Source: Candidatus Planktophila sp.
GTDB taxonomy: Bacteria > Actinomycetota > Actinomycetes > Nanopelagicales > Nanopelagicaceae
NCBI GenBank assembly: GCA_009694515.1
Contig: SHUV01000004.1
Span: 1 to 61,641 of the forward strand
Direction of reading: 5' to 3'
Length of the DNA: 61,641 nucleotides
The notes under the pieces are model-generated. The model saw nothing but the letters and a program-made list of their open reading frames with translations. It did no database searches and had not been told where the DNA came from. The first letter of the stretch is position 1, and each line of letters starts with the position of its first letter. The translations under genes and the position numbers were made by a program. Shown piece by piece: positions 1 to 8,063 of this stretch.

Positions 1-1358
1 GAACTTCCATAGATAGAACCACCTGGTGCATGCACGCTCTCTTGTAAATCAAGTGGGGTGCGAATTTCAAGAACTTCTAGCCGATCACGTACTGCAATTC
101 CAGCAGCCTCCATCTGATTGATGATTGAGTGGGCATAGCGTTGGTTAAATTCAGCATCACTCCAATCGAAACCACCTTCATACGGGTCATGTCGTGGTGC
201 ATTAACTAAGACGAACCAGGCCTCATGTCCGGCATCTTTAACCATCAGCGGATCTCGCGGGGCGCAGATATAGATAGTAGGTTTTTCAACTGGAGTCTTG
301 CTGGTGAAGATTGATTCAAATTCGAGATCGTAATTTTCGGGAAAGAGAATTGTGTGGTGGGCAAGTGGTTCTGTAGTAGTTGGCTTGAGCCCTAAGAGCA
401 GTGAGAATCCAGCAAGTGAAGGCTCTGATTTAGCTAGCTGCTTACGAATCTTTACCACTTTATTTGTCGGTGCCATCAGGTTGTTATAAACAAATTGGGC
501 ATCAGCATTTGCCACAACGCGATCAAATTCTTCATGATGGCCCTGGACCACGACACCTGTGACAGCACCTGACTTAGTTGTGATTTCATCTACGTAGGTG
601 TTTAGGCGAATAGTGACCCCAAGTTTTTCACAGCGCTCAGTAATTTTTTCAGAGAGCGTGCCAACGCCACCTTTTACGTGCCAAGCACCAAAAGCCTCTT
701 CCACGAAGGCGATAGTGGAAAGCACAGCAGGGGCTACGCGTGGATCTGAGCCGCTATATGTTGCATAGCGATCCATGATCTTGGCCAAATAGGGATTGCG
801 AATTCCGATTCCACGCAGTGATTTCCAGGGGGCAATCGTCTTGAGATCGCGCATCAGTCGTGGTCTTTTAAGTAATGAGAGCGGAGATTTCAACTCTGAT
901 TCCACAAATGGTCCGCGCGAGACATCCCACATCGCCTCTGCCTGGCGCATGAGCTGATCCCATTCAAGGGCGGCTTCTTCTCCAAGTGATTCAGAAATTG
1001 CGGCCAGAGTTTTCTTACGAGAAAGATTAGAAAATTTCACACTCTTGCCATCATGGAAGCGGTAATCAAAAGAAGGATTTACTTCTTCAATCTCAAGAAC
1101 GCGGCCCATGACATCTCCGGTGCGCTGAAAGAAATCACGATAGACAGCTGGCAGAGTCAGAAGTGAAGGCCCGGTATCAAATGCATAGCGGCCGATCCAT
1201 TCAGTTCGGCACTTTCCGCCGGTGCGGTTGGAGCTTTCAAAGATTGTGACGAGATGTCCTGCTTTTGCTAAGCGAGCTGCGGTGCAGAGTCCGCCAATAC
1301 CCGCGCCCACAACTGCAATGCGCTCAGGGTGCTTTACCTTCCCCACGTGTCCGGTCAT
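1..1358 (-). CDS. crtI: Phytoene desaturase family protein CrtI (C-terminus cut by window edge)
   Basis: FAD-dependent desaturase that introduces the conjugated double bonds of phytoene on the way to lycopene. The ATG at 1358 opens a frame that stays open to base 1, about 452 codons. The N-terminus carries the dinucleotide fold VGAGIGGLCTAARLAKAG followed by FESSNRTGGKCRTE, as in CrtI/CrtN enzymes, and DTGPSLLTLP lies shortly after. The last visible residues (APGGSIYGSS) resemble the conserved C-terminal FAD-contact region, so only the last few dozen residues are missing. Its start overlaps the stop of the glycosyltransferase gene by 4 bp (ATGA), so it is the downstream gene of a leftward carotenoid operon. 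Family assignment is firm; whether it desaturates phytoene or a later intermediate cannot be told from sequence. Confidence 0.9.
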   Translation of the reverse strand, partial: MTGHVGKVKHPERIAVVGAGIGGLCTAARLAKAGHLVTIFESSNRTGGKCRTEWIGRYAFDTGPSLLTLPAVYRDFFQRTGDVMGRVLEIEEVNPSFDYRFHDGKSVKFSNLSRKKTLAAISESLGEEAALEWDQLMRQAEAMWDVSRGPFVESELKSPLSLLKRPRLMRDLKTIAPWKSLRGIGIRNPYLAKIMDRYATYSGSDPRVAPAVLSTIAFVEEAFGAWHVKGGVGTLSEKITERCEKLGVTIRLNTYVDEITTKSGAVTGVVVQGHHEEFDRVVANADAQFVYNNLMAPTNKVVKIRKQLAKSEPSLAGFSLLLGLKPTTTEPLAHHTILFPENYDLEFESIFTSKTPVEKPTIYICAPRDPLMVKDAGHEAWFVLVNAPRHDPYEGGFDWSDAEFNQRYAHSIINQMEAAGIAVRDRLEVLEIRTPLDLQESVHAPGGSIYGS

Positions 1359-2428
1359 ACGGTGCGACCTTTCCACTGAATAGTTCCGCGCTTGGCCCAA
1401 GAGTATGCGATGAGATAGAGAAGAAGGGCAGCGGAAAGTGGGTGCAAGAGGGCGTAGAGCGGATTGGAGCGAGCACGAATAGCGCTCAGTGCTCTCGTCA
1501 ATGCAATACAGATGAATGCGATCCCGCCAATGAAATAGCCATCGAGTATGAGTAGCAGTGGTGCTAGACCGGTTGCTGCAATAAACAGTGAAGCAACAAT
1601 GGCGCCGAGTGCGCCACCAAATGCTTTGTGAAGAGATTTGCCGTAGCCCTGGCGAATCTCATCAAAGCTTGTATACATGCGCGTATATGAAATCCCGGAA
1701 CCTTCAGTCACAACCCCTGAAAACCCTGCGGTAATCAGTGACCTAGCTAGTTCTACATCATCAAGAATCTTGGCTGAGACAGAGGTGAAACCATCGATTG
1801 CAGTCAGCGCCTTGGCGCGAACAAGAAAGAATTGTCCGTTACCAACAGCTGTACTTCTGTGTGGAACTTTCTCGGCCAGGCGCAGAATGACAGTGCTCAT
1901 CCATGACCAGTGAAGTATTGGTTGAATCAATTTTTCACTGAAAGTGTCTGCGATTTGGCGCGGATATGGTGAAATAAAAGCTAGCGATAGATCTTGGAGT
2001 TGATTGACCGCAAGCGCAATGGCATCGGGTTCTAATCGCACATCGGCATCTAGGCAAATAATAATTTCACCTGTGCTTCTTGCAAAGCCAGTGTGGAGGG
2101 CAGAGACTTTACCGAGCCATCCTTGGTGTGGGCCATCGGCTTCGATCACAGAAAACCGAGAATCTGCCCCGATTGCTGATATGAGCACCTCAGCTGTGTT
2201 ATCAGTTGATTGGTCGTTAATGATAATTACTTCAAGCTGGGCAACATTTTTTTGTGCCACTAGCGCCGCAATGCAAGGGCCGACATTGGCCTGTTCATTG
2301 CGTACTGGCAGCAGCACGGTTACTGATGTGAAAATCGCCGCCTTATTGCGAGGAATTCGGATGGTAAAGAAGTTAAAAAGCGCGATGAGCAAGACCAGAT
2401 AACACAGGAGAAAGAGTGCAAAGCGCAT
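1355..2428 (-). CDS. Glycosyltransferase family 2, CruG/CrtQ-like carotenoid glycosyltransferase
   Basis: A 357-residue membrane-associated GT2 enzyme. An N-terminal membrane segment (residues 3-25) precedes the GT-A fold: VTVLLPVRNEQANV, IIINDQSTDNT and the metal-binding CLDADVRLEP. DDVELARSL and the QGYGKS stretch correspond to the acceptor side (ED and Q..RW-like positions), and two or three helices close the C-terminus. It sits between cruF and crtI with 6 bp and -4 bp spacing, so a role in glycosylating a hydroxylated carotenoid, as CruG does beside CruF in cyanobacteria, is the best inference. Hopanoid-type GT2 proteins look similar, so substrate is not proven. Confidence 0.75.
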   Translation of the reverse strand: MRFALFLLCYLVLLIALFNFFTIRIPRNKAAIFTSVTVLLPVRNEQANVGPCIAALVAQKNVAQLEVIIINDQSTDNTAEVLISAIGADSRFSVIEADGPHQGWLGKVSALHTGFARSTGEIIICLDADVRLEPDAIALAVNQLQDLSLAFISPYPRQIADTFSEKLIQPILHWSWMSTVILRLAEKVPHRSTAVGNGQFFLVRAKALTAIDGFTSVSAKILDDVELARSLITAGFSGVVTEGSGISYTRMYTSFDEIRQGYGKSLHKAFGGALGAIVASLFIAATGLAPLLLILDGYFIGGIAFICIALTRALSAIRARSNPLYALLHPLSAALLLYLIAYSWAKRGTIQWKGRTV

Positions 2429-2434
2429 CAGAGG

Positions 2435-3241
2435 CTAATCTTTATTACCGAGCCAGCTAGAGAAGAAATAAGGAGTAAGAATCACTCCCATCACAATTCC
2501 AGCGAAGACGGCCAAACCTGGGCGATCAAAGAAGAAGAGATTGCCGATGAAACCTGAGAACCAGGTCCAAATTAATAGCGCATCGACAGCAGCGAGTGAA
2601 GCGCTCTCTTTGCGTCGCTCGCGCGGCAAAATCAGATGCAAGATTCCGGTTATAACCAACCCGGAAAGTAACCAACCAAAGGCATTGGAAAGTGGAATAT
2701 CGGGGGTAAAGGGCACATGCGCACCAGGTACTTCCCACGTCCAACGACCGGCGGCAACCATCTGTGGATCAAGAAATAAATCCCAGGCCATCAGAAGTGC
2801 TCCGCCGTAGATAAATACCCAGTTGGTTGTGACTCGACGCGCTGCTGTGAGTGCTGGATGCACCATCATCAACCAGGCAAAGGGAACAACGAGTGGAACA
2901 CCGAAGAGCGCAACACCTAGCGAAGAGTCATATTCGTAAGTACCAAAGGGCCATCCGGTATGTAATCCTAGAGATTCTATTCCGAGGCCAAAGAGAAACA
3001 CTGCTGGCACATATCGTGAGGAGTATTTGAATCCATAAGAGAGATGACCATGCAAAATCATGGCAAAGGCCCCGGCATAGACAGTTGCGATTGTGACAAT
3101 ACGAAGTGCTTCACCGCCAATGAGCGGATAAGAAATTTGCAGAACAATCGTGAGCCCAACGAGTGCGTAAAGGAAGTTGCGAGTTTTCGGGGAGACTCCG
3201 CCACGGCGTCTGCGACGTGGGTTGTAATGGCGGATCGACAT
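2435..3241 (-). CDS. cruF: CruF-like carotenoid hydratase (DUF422 membrane protein)
   Basis: A 268-residue polytopic membrane protein of the CruF / bisanhydrobacterioruberin hydratase family, which adds water across the C-1',2' end double bond of an acyclic carotenoid end group. Conserved pieces visible are LGLHTGWPFGTYEY, VPFAWLMM, AWDLFLDP and IPLSNAFGWLLSG; about seven hydrophobic helices alternate with short loops. The N-terminus is very basic (RRRRRGG). The gene starts 14 bp after the crtA-like stop and ends 6 bp before the glycosyltransferase, so it is co-transcribed. A hydroxylated end group made here would be the natural acceptor for the next gene's sugar. Family call is good; the exact substrate is unknown. 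Confidence 0.8.
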   Translation of the reverse strand: MSIRHYNPRRRRRGGVSPKTRNFLYALVGLTIVLQISYPLIGGEALRIVTIATVYAGAFAMILHGHLSYGFKYSSRYVPAVFLFGLGIESLGLHTGWPFGTYEYDSSLGVALFGVPLVVPFAWLMMVHPALTAARRVTTNWVFIYGGALLMAWDLFLDPQMVAAGRWTWEVPGAHVPFTPDIPLSNAFGWLLSGLVITGILHLILPRERRKESASLAAVDALLIWTWFSGFIGNLFFFDRPGLAVFAGIVMGVILTPYFFSSWLGNKD

Positions 3242-3255
3242 AGGTCAAGTCTGCC

Positions 3256-3954
3256 TTACTTTTGGGTAATCGAAGAAATATCACCTCGAAGTTCCAGGAC
3301 CTCAAAGCGGGCGAAGAGTTCTTCGCTATACCAATCAATATCTTTAGTCTGCGCTATCGCCTTCTGATGTGCGGCGCCCTTATATGCAAAATCTCGCAGG
3401 GCAGATGCGGATTCCCACAGCGAGAAAGTCCCTTGTAATCCGATAGGTGCTTCACCAATTCCTATAGCAGCAATAAAGCCGGGAGATTGATGTAAATCTG
3501 TGACCACAGGAGGCACCGATCTCCAAAATATTAAGTTCTTACTCCACTTAATTCGCGCACGTGTTATTGCGGCAATCTTTGCATCAGGGTTTAGTTGTGG
3601 CGCTGTGAAATCAAATGGGTTCTTCTTCGCCCACAGCCCGTGTGATGACAGCGGAGTGAGCACAGCGCGGAATTCAGAAGTCGAACGTCTACGCCAGTTG
3701 CGGATTATTGAAGACTCATCAAAGGTGGAGATACGGTCTCTTGCTATAACAACCACCATGCCCCAGCGATAGAGATTGGCATCATTCGGAGTAAAAGTCT
3801 CACCGCTGCCGGTGCCGAGCATCTTGGCAAATGAAATTCCGGTGAACATTCGCGTTCGCAGAGCATGGGTGGCCATACTCACAAAAGCAAAAGGGATACT
3901 CTTGACTTTTACAGTAAAGAAGTACGCGAGCGCCACCTTCTCGTCACCAGTCAT
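3256..3954 (-). CDS. crtA: CrtA-like spheroidene monooxygenase family protein
   Basis: A 232-residue protein resembling CrtA, the acyclic carotenoid 2-oxygenase of purple bacteria. Matching features are FAFVSMATHALR, SFAKMLGTGSGETFTP near the N-terminus and the C-terminal FSLWESASALRDFAYKG with WYSEELFARFEV. I start at the ATG at 3954 because the minus strand has TATCCT at 3966-3961 followed by exactly 6 nt and then ATG, the leaderless arrangement seen repeatedly in this window; a TTG at 3960 is a weaker option. It is first in the leftward carotenoid operon. Its 5' end lies 21 bp from the divergent aquaporin start, so the two promoters are interleaved. A keto group on the carotenoid is the predicted product, by family only. 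Confidence 0.75.
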   Translation of the reverse strand: MTGDEKVALAYFFTVKVKSIPFAFVSMATHALRTRMFTGISFAKMLGTGSGETFTPNDANLYRWGMVVVIARDRISTFDESSIIRNWRRRSTSEFRAVLTPLSSHGLWAKKNPFDFTAPQLNPDAKIAAITRARIKWSKNLIFWRSVPPVVTDLHQSPGFIAAIGIGEAPIGLQGTFSLWESASALRDFAYKGAAHQKAIAQTKDIDWYSEELFARFEVLELRGDISSITQK

Positions 3955-3960
3955 AGGCAA

Positions 3961-3966
3961 AGGATA
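3961..3966 (-). promoter_or_regulatory. Leaderless -10 element for the crtA operon
   Basis: TATCCT on the minus strand, then 6 nt (TTGCCT), then the ATG of the CrtA-like gene. No Shine-Dalgarno sequence fits between. It overlaps the AAAGGA ribosome site of the divergent aquaporin gene. Confidence 0.5.
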
Positions 3967-3975
3967 CCGGTCATC

Positions 3976-4656
3976 ATGTTGAGCAGAAAGTTAGCCAGTG
4001 AATTTCTCGGCACCGCCACCTTAATCGCCACTGTGGTGGGATCTGGAGCAATGGCCACGGCGCTAAGCAACGATATTGGAATCCAGTTGCTGATTAACAC
4101 CATTGCCACAGTCTTTGTCCTCTATATCCTGATTACATTACTTGGCCCCATCAGTGGGGCCCACTTCAATCCAATCGTCACCGGGGTTGAGCTATTCACG
4201 AAGAAGATAAAGACAAAGGTATTTGCGCTGTATGTAGTAGCCCAGCTCGCAGGTGCAGCCGTCGGAGCAATAGTTGCCAATCTGATGTTTAAATACACTG
4301 CAATTTATATTTCACAAAAAGAGCGCACCGGTGCAAACTTGTTGCTTGGTGAAGTTGTGGCCACGGCAGGTCTGATTTTGATTATTCACTTAGCGCTCAA
4401 GCAGAAGGAGGATAAGAAGATTGCTCGGCTAGTTGCTGCCTGGATCGGAGCTGCTTACTTCTTCACTTCCTCTACCTCTTTTGCCAATCCAGCGGCGGTC
4501 TTTGGTCGCATGCTCTCCGATACTTTCTCGGGAATAGCACCTAAGTCAGCGCCACTGTTTGTACTGGCTGAAATTCTCGGCGGGCTTCTCGGATACCTAG
4601 GCTTTAGAGCACTCACCTCTAAAGCCAAGTCAACTAATCAAAAGTCAGGAAAATAA
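3976..4656 (+). CDS. Aquaporin / glycerol facilitator (MIP) family channel, AqpS-like
   Basis: A 226-residue channel with six hydrophobic segments and the two half-helix boxes of the MIP family: AHFNPIV (NPI at 65-67, a variant of NPA) and SFANPAAV (NPA at 171-173). The start ATG at 3976 has AAAGGA 11 nt upstream; a longer in-frame start would run through the crtA-like gene and is not needed. It abuts the arsenate reductase gene directly (stop TAA then ATG). In rhizobia the aquaglyceroporin AqpS lets arsenite leave the cell after ArsC reduces arsenate, replacing the ArsB pump; the same pairing here supports that role. Passage of other small neutral solutes is equally possible. Confidence 0.85.
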   Translation: MLSRKLASEFLGTATLIATVVGSGAMATALSNDIGIQLLINTIATVFVLYILITLLGPISGAHFNPIVTGVELFTKKIKTKVFALYVVAQLAGAAVGAIVANLMFKYTAIYISQKERTGANLLLGEVVATAGLILIIHLALKQKEDKKIARLVAAWIGAAYFFTSSTSFANPAAVFGRMLSDTFSGIAPKSAPLFVLAEILGGLLGYLGFRALTSKAKSTNQKSGK

Positions 4657-5055
4657 ATGAGTAAGCCAAGCGTTCTCTTTGTCTGCGTTCACAATGCAGG
4701 TCGTTCCCAGATGGCGGCAGGTTTTATGCGCGAGCTCGGCGCGGGGCGCGTAGAAGTGCTCTCTGCGGGCTCTGCACCGAAAGACTCAATTAATCCGGTT
4801 GCCGTTGCAGCGATGGCTGAAATCGGAATTGATATTGCAAATAACACTCCCAAGATTCTTACACCAGAAGCGGTGCAACAATCTGATGCCGTGATCACTA
4901 TGGGCTGCGGTGATGCCTGCCCTTACTACCCAGGTAAGCGTTATGAAGATTGGGTTCTAGATGATCCGGCGGGACAAGGGATTGAATCTGTACGCGTGAT
5001 TCGTGATGACATTAAAGGCAGAGTAGAGAAGTTACTTACAGAGTTACTCGCTTAA
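4657..5055 (+). CDS. arsC: Arsenate reductase, low-molecular-weight phosphatase fold
   Basis: A 132-residue cytoplasmic enzyme that reduces arsenate to arsenite. The phosphate-type loop VCVHNAGRS contains the nucleophile C10 and R16 in C-x5-R spacing; a second pair C84 and C88 in MGCGDACPYYP provides the thiols used in thioredoxin- or mycothiol-coupled ArsC; DDPAG at about 102-106 holds the general acid aspartate. Length is normal for the family. It follows the aquaporin with no gap and has AGGA 8 nt before its ATG. No arsR or arsB is visible nearby. A true tyrosine phosphatase is less likely because of the extra cysteines. Confidence 0.88.
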   Translation: MSKPSVLFVCVHNAGRSQMAAGFMRELGAGRVEVLSAGSAPKDSINPVAVAAMAEIGIDIANNTPKILTPEAVQQSDAVITMGCGDACPYYPGKRYEDWVLDDPAGQGIESVRVIRDDIKGRVEKLLTELLA

Positions 5056-5540
5056 TTGCCAACGACCATTGGCTGTGCGCCGGTGCAGGTAATGAGCTCT
5101 GCATAAGTGGTTGGGTAAACCGCATGCGGATGGCCAGATGCCGCCCAGACGATGTCGTAATCGTTGAGTGCTAGATCGATCAACGTCATTTCTGGTTTAT
5201 TTAACCAACCAATTGGCGCAACTCCGCCCACTGAATATCCAGAGACCTCCTTCACGTAATTGGCATCTGCGCGACCTAGCTCTGCAATTCCTAAATTCTT
5301 TGCAACAAGGACGGTATCTACGCGATGGCGACCGCTAGTGATTATCAGAAGTGGATTGCCGGATGGAAGTTTGAAGATTAGCGATGATGCAATTTGGCCA
5401 ACTTCTATGCCAAGGCCATTGGCAGCATCGATAGCGGTGCGCGCAGTTTCGGCAAGGATATTTACCTCACCCTTAACGCCGAGCTTTGTGGCTACTTCCT
5501 GAAACCTTTTAACTGCAGCCTTCTTCAGAATTCCATCCAT
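5052..5540 (-). CDS. YbaK/EbsC-family aminoacyl-tRNA deacylase
   Basis: A 162-residue YbaK/ProX-type editing domain that hydrolyses mis-charged aminoacyl-tRNA in trans, typically Cys-tRNA(Pro) or a related species. The fold shows IASSLIFKLPSG, LLIITSGRHRVD, the conserved lysine in VAKNLGI, and the glycine-rich GYSVGGVAPIGW loop followed by HAVYPTTYAEL near the end. It converges on arsC with a 4-bp overlap and is divergent from the MFS gene. On the minus strand TAAAGT lies 6 nt before the ATG, so the mRNA is probably leaderless. The exact tRNA substrate is not predictable from this view. Confidence 0.85.
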   Translation of the reverse strand: MDGILKKAAVKRFQEVATKLGVKGEVNILAETARTAIDAANGLGIEVGQIASSLIFKLPSGNPLLIITSGRHRVDTVLVAKNLGIAELGRADANYVKEVSGYSVGGVAPIGWLNKPEMTLIDLALNDYDIVWAASGHPHAVYPTTYAELITCTGAQPMVVGN

Positions 5541-5546
5541 GGGCGA

Positions 5547-5563
5547 ACTTTATGAGATAGCGT
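5547..5563. promoter_or_regulatory. Back-to-back leaderless promoters for ybaK-like and MFS genes
   Basis: The 29-bp gap between two divergent ATGs holds TAAAGT on the minus strand (5552-5547, 6 nt before the 5540 ATG) and TAGCGT on the plus strand (5558-5563, 6 nt before the 5570 ATG). The -10 hexamers sit 5 bp apart, so simultaneous occupancy by two polymerases looks impossible. Confidence 0.5.
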
Positions 5564-5569
5564 CATCAT

Positions 5570-6790
5570 ATGTCTTCGGGCGCTCAAACTATTTATCAGC
5601 GGGGGATTCGGGCTCGTAATGCGCTCTGGGCATCATTTTTCCTCCTTGGCTTTGCCGGCATTGCCTGGGTGCCGCGCATTCCTGAGATCAAAGATTCTTT
5701 GGGCTTAAGTGATGGTCAATTTGGGTTACTGCTCTTAGCAAGTACGGCTGGCGCCATTCCGGGTGCGCAGTTGGCTGGGCGCGCAGTGCATATGTATGCC
5801 TCGCAAATAGTTGTGCGTATTTCAGGAGTGCTCCTGCCCGTCGGTGTGTTTGTTATGGGATATTCATCGAGTGTTGAAGTTTTAGCAGTCGGCTTGTTGA
5901 TTATGGGCTTCAGTGCTCCGTTTATGGATGTCGCAATCAATGCGCAAGCGGTGGCAGTTGAACGCCATACGCAAGGGCGCTGGATGTCTAGTTTTCATGG
6001 TTTGTGGAGCGTGGGCGCATTTGCAGCCACCCTCCTTGGTGGCGCAATCTCGCATATATCAACTCCGCGAGAGAACTTATATCTCATCTCGATTCTGACG
6101 CTAATTGCATATTTCATCGTCACATATTTCTTGCTGCCACCAGATCTGGATGGACATCTAGGAGAAGAAGGAACAACGACTGAATCAAAAGTTCCACTCT
6201 TTGGTAAGCAATCACTTGTCTTGTGGGCGCTGGGTATCGGCCTCATCTGCTCACTGATTCCGGAAGGCGGAGCATTTGATTGGAGTGGAATTTTACTCAA
6301 AGACCATATGGGAATTAGCAAAGGGCTAACGGCTGCAGCTGCCACCGCTTTTTCAATTGCCATGATTGTGAGTCGATTAATTGGTGATCGATTCTTTGAG
6401 ATGTGGGGCCATGTAAAGACGGTGCGCTATGGCGGCATCTTTGGTGGAAGTGTGTGGGGGCTAAGCATTGCCATTGGTATTCCACTCTCTCATTCACACC
6501 AATTACTCGGTCTTATCATTGTCTGCTTTGGCTTTGCAGCCGCAGGCTTTGGTATTGGTCCTTTCTTTCCAGCCTTCTACTTGGCTGCCGCATCAGTGCC
6601 CGGAGTTGTGCCCTCTGTGGGCCTCGCGCGCGTGGGGCTAATTGCTTTCGGTGCTTACTTTGCTGGCCCCACATTGATGGGCGGGATCGCCGAAGTGGCA
6701 TCGCTGCCAATTGCCTTTATCTTTCCGGTCGCGCTATTTTTTGTCGTTGCCGTGCAAGCTAAATACATCAAGGTGCGTGAGATTAATTAG
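5570..6790 (+). CDS. MFS transporter, YbjJ-like
   Basis: A 406-residue major facilitator superfamily protein with about twelve hydrophobic segments. The N-terminus (NALWASFFLLGFAGIAWVPR, IPEIKDSLGLSDGQFGLLLL) is typical of the YbjJ/fucose-permease-like branch, and the central loop (DLDGHLGEEGTTTE) separates the two six-helix halves. ATG at 5570 is preceded by TAGCGT and 6 nt, consistent with a leaderless message. The gene ends by overlapping the convergent TauE gene by 4 bp. Substrate unknown; YbjJ-type members are poorly characterised, and drug or sugar export have both been suggested for relatives. Confidence 0.85.
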   Translation: MSSGAQTIYQRGIRARNALWASFFLLGFAGIAWVPRIPEIKDSLGLSDGQFGLLLLASTAGAIPGAQLAGRAVHMYASQIVVRISGVLLPVGVFVMGYSSSVEVLAVGLLIMGFSAPFMDVAINAQAVAVERHTQGRWMSSFHGLWSVGAFAATLLGGAISHISTPRENLYLISILTLIAYFIVTYFLLPPDLDGHLGEEGTTTESKVPLFGKQSLVLWALGIGLICSLIPEGGAFDWSGILLKDHMGISKGLTAAAATAFSIAMIVSRLIGDRFFEMWGHVKTVRYGGIFGGSVWGLSIAIGIPLSHSHQLLGLIIVCFGFAAAGFGIGPFFPAFYLAAASVPGVVPSVGLARVGLIAFGAYFAGPTLMGGIAEVASLPIAFIFPVALFFVVAVQAKYIKVREIN

Positions 6791-7527
6791 ATCCAAGTTT
6801 TAATCACGGTAAAGGTTGCCAGGGCAAAGAGCAGGTAGGCAAAGGATGCGCGCAGGACTTTAGGGTCGGTGCGATGGGCCTGCGATGATGCAATTTGTGC
6901 GACCACAATGGCGGCAGCTCCAATAAAGATTGGGATATGCCACTGCACATCGCCCCACAGATCTGGGCGGCCCAAGAAGGCAGTGAGTGAGTTGATACAG
7001 ATAATAAAAAGTGCCGTTCCGGCAGCGACTACTTGCGGTGTTCCAAAGAAGAGCACCAGCACTGGTAGCGCTATGAATCCACCGCCTATTCCAAAGAGTC
7101 CGGTAATGGAGCCAATAACCAGCGACATCACTATGAGCACTGGTATGGGCATGCGCTTTTGTTCTTCAAGTTTTGGTGGGCGCAACATAGAAGCACCAGC
7201 AACTACAAGCACAACAGCTAATCCAGAAGTAATAAATGCATCAGGTAATTTATCTGCAATCGATGAGAAGCCGAGGTTGGTAATGAGCCCGAATGCCCAG
7301 ATTACTAAGGCATCGCGGTAGAGCACCTGCTTCTTGTGTGCTTTCGGAATGACACCAGAGGCTGCTGCTAGAAAGACCACCGCGATAGCCGCCGTGGTTG
7401 CTTCGTTCGGGTCAAAACCAAAGCCATAGATGAGGATCGGCACAGAGAGCATTGCGCCACCTGCGCCAACAAAGCCAAGTACTGCGCCAATAAATGATCC
7501 AGCAATCAGGGCTCCGAGGATTTCCAT
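6787..7527 (-). CDS. TauE/SafE family permease
   Basis: A 246-residue membrane protein of the sulfite exporter TauE/SafE (DUF81) family with eight predicted helices in two repeats: GSFIGAVLGFVGAGGAMLSVP in the first and SITGLFGIGGGFIALPVLVL in the second, each with the glycine-rich family motif. I use the ATG at 7527 rather than an upstream in-frame start at 7563, because 7551-7584 is the terminator hairpin of the upstream gene and GGAAAG lies 8 nt before 7527. Transported anion (sulfite, sulfoacetate or another organosulfur or C2 compound) cannot be assigned. Converges with the MFS gene. Confidence 0.85.
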   Translation of the reverse strand: MEILGALIAGSFIGAVLGFVGAGGAMLSVPILIYGFGFDPNEATTAAIAVVFLAAASGVIPKAHKKQVLYRDALVIWAFGLITNLGFSSIADKLPDAFITSGLAVVLVVAGASMLRPPKLEEQKRMPIPVLIVMSLVIGSITGLFGIGGGFIALPVLVLFFGTPQVVAAGTALFIICINSLTAFLGRPDLWGDVQWHIPIFIGAAAIVVAQIASSQAHRTDPKVLRASFAYLLFALATFTVIKTWI

Positions 7528-7550
7528 AGCCGCATCTTTCCATGAGAAAG

Positions 7551-7584
7551 CGAAAGCCCCCACGACTTCTCGCAGGGGCTTTCG
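7551..7584 (-). terminator. Terminator hairpin after the DoxX gene
   Basis: A perfect 10-bp stem, CGAAAGCCCC paired with GGGGCTTTCG, with a 14-nt loop, begins 15 bp after the DoxX stop. On the minus strand the stem is followed by CTTTCTC, only weakly T-rich. It separates the DoxX gene from the TauE gene and rules out the longest TauE start. Confidence 0.65.
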
Positions 7585-7599
7585 TGAATTACTGGCTAA

Positions 7600-8022
7600 T
7601 TAGAAGTTAAAGAATGCAAGATTTCCGACGCTTGGTCCGAATTCTGTCAGTGTTCCCCATGCGATAAGTGCGAAGAGGATTAGCGCAGCTCCGGCAAGTG
7701 CGATGTCCTTGTTAAAGGCGATCATTTCGTTCTGCTTCGCTGTTGGATCAGTCTCTTTCCAGAAGTTATGGAAGATCACTGCGGCCAGGATGAGCGTGAT
7801 TGCGAGCAAGAGCGCGCCAAGGTCTACCCAGAATCCGGCTGCGATATAGATACCGCCAAGAAGGAAGAAGAGACCGGAAATCATTACTCCGAGCTTTGCA
7901 GCCGGGAGCTTCTTGTACTGGGCATAACCTGTCATCGCTTCAAGCTTTGCAAAGTGAGCGATACCTGATGTCACAAAAATAAGCGCGAAGAGGATTCGCC
8001 CGATTACTAGAACTGCGTCCAA
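7600..8022 (-). CDS. DoxX family membrane protein
   Basis: A 140-residue four-helix membrane protein of the DoxX family. Helix 1 runs from residue 3 (VLVIGRILFALIFVTSGIAHF) and is followed by KKLPAAKLGV and a glycine-rich helix 2. The start is a TTG with a strong AGGAG 6 nt upstream. DoxX proteins act in thiosulfate:quinone oxidation in archaea, in complexes with superoxide dismutase and a thiosulfate sulfurtransferase in mycobacteria, and in many redox-stress loci; none of these partners is next to it here. A perfect 18-bp palindrome lies 42 bp upstream and may be an operator for it. Function remains open. Confidence 0.8.
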   Translation of the reverse strand: MDAVLVIGRILFALIFVTSGIAHFAKLEAMTGYAQYKKLPAAKLGVMISGLFFLLGGIYIAAGFWVDLGALLLAITLILAAVIFHNFWKETDPTAKQNEMIAFNKDIALAGAALILFALIAWGTLTEFGPSVGNLAFFNF

Positions 8023-8063
8023 TTGATTCTCCTAAAGGTTGGGGTGGGTCTTACTTCTAAGAG

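Noticed and set aside
6403-6762. Plus-strand open frame of 119 codons rich in Cys and Trp
   Set aside because: Lies wholly within the MFS gene in another frame with implausible composition.
7528-7563. Twelve extra N-terminal codons for the TauE protein
   Set aside because: They overlap the terminator hairpin of the DoxX gene, and a ribosome site fits the ATG at 7527.
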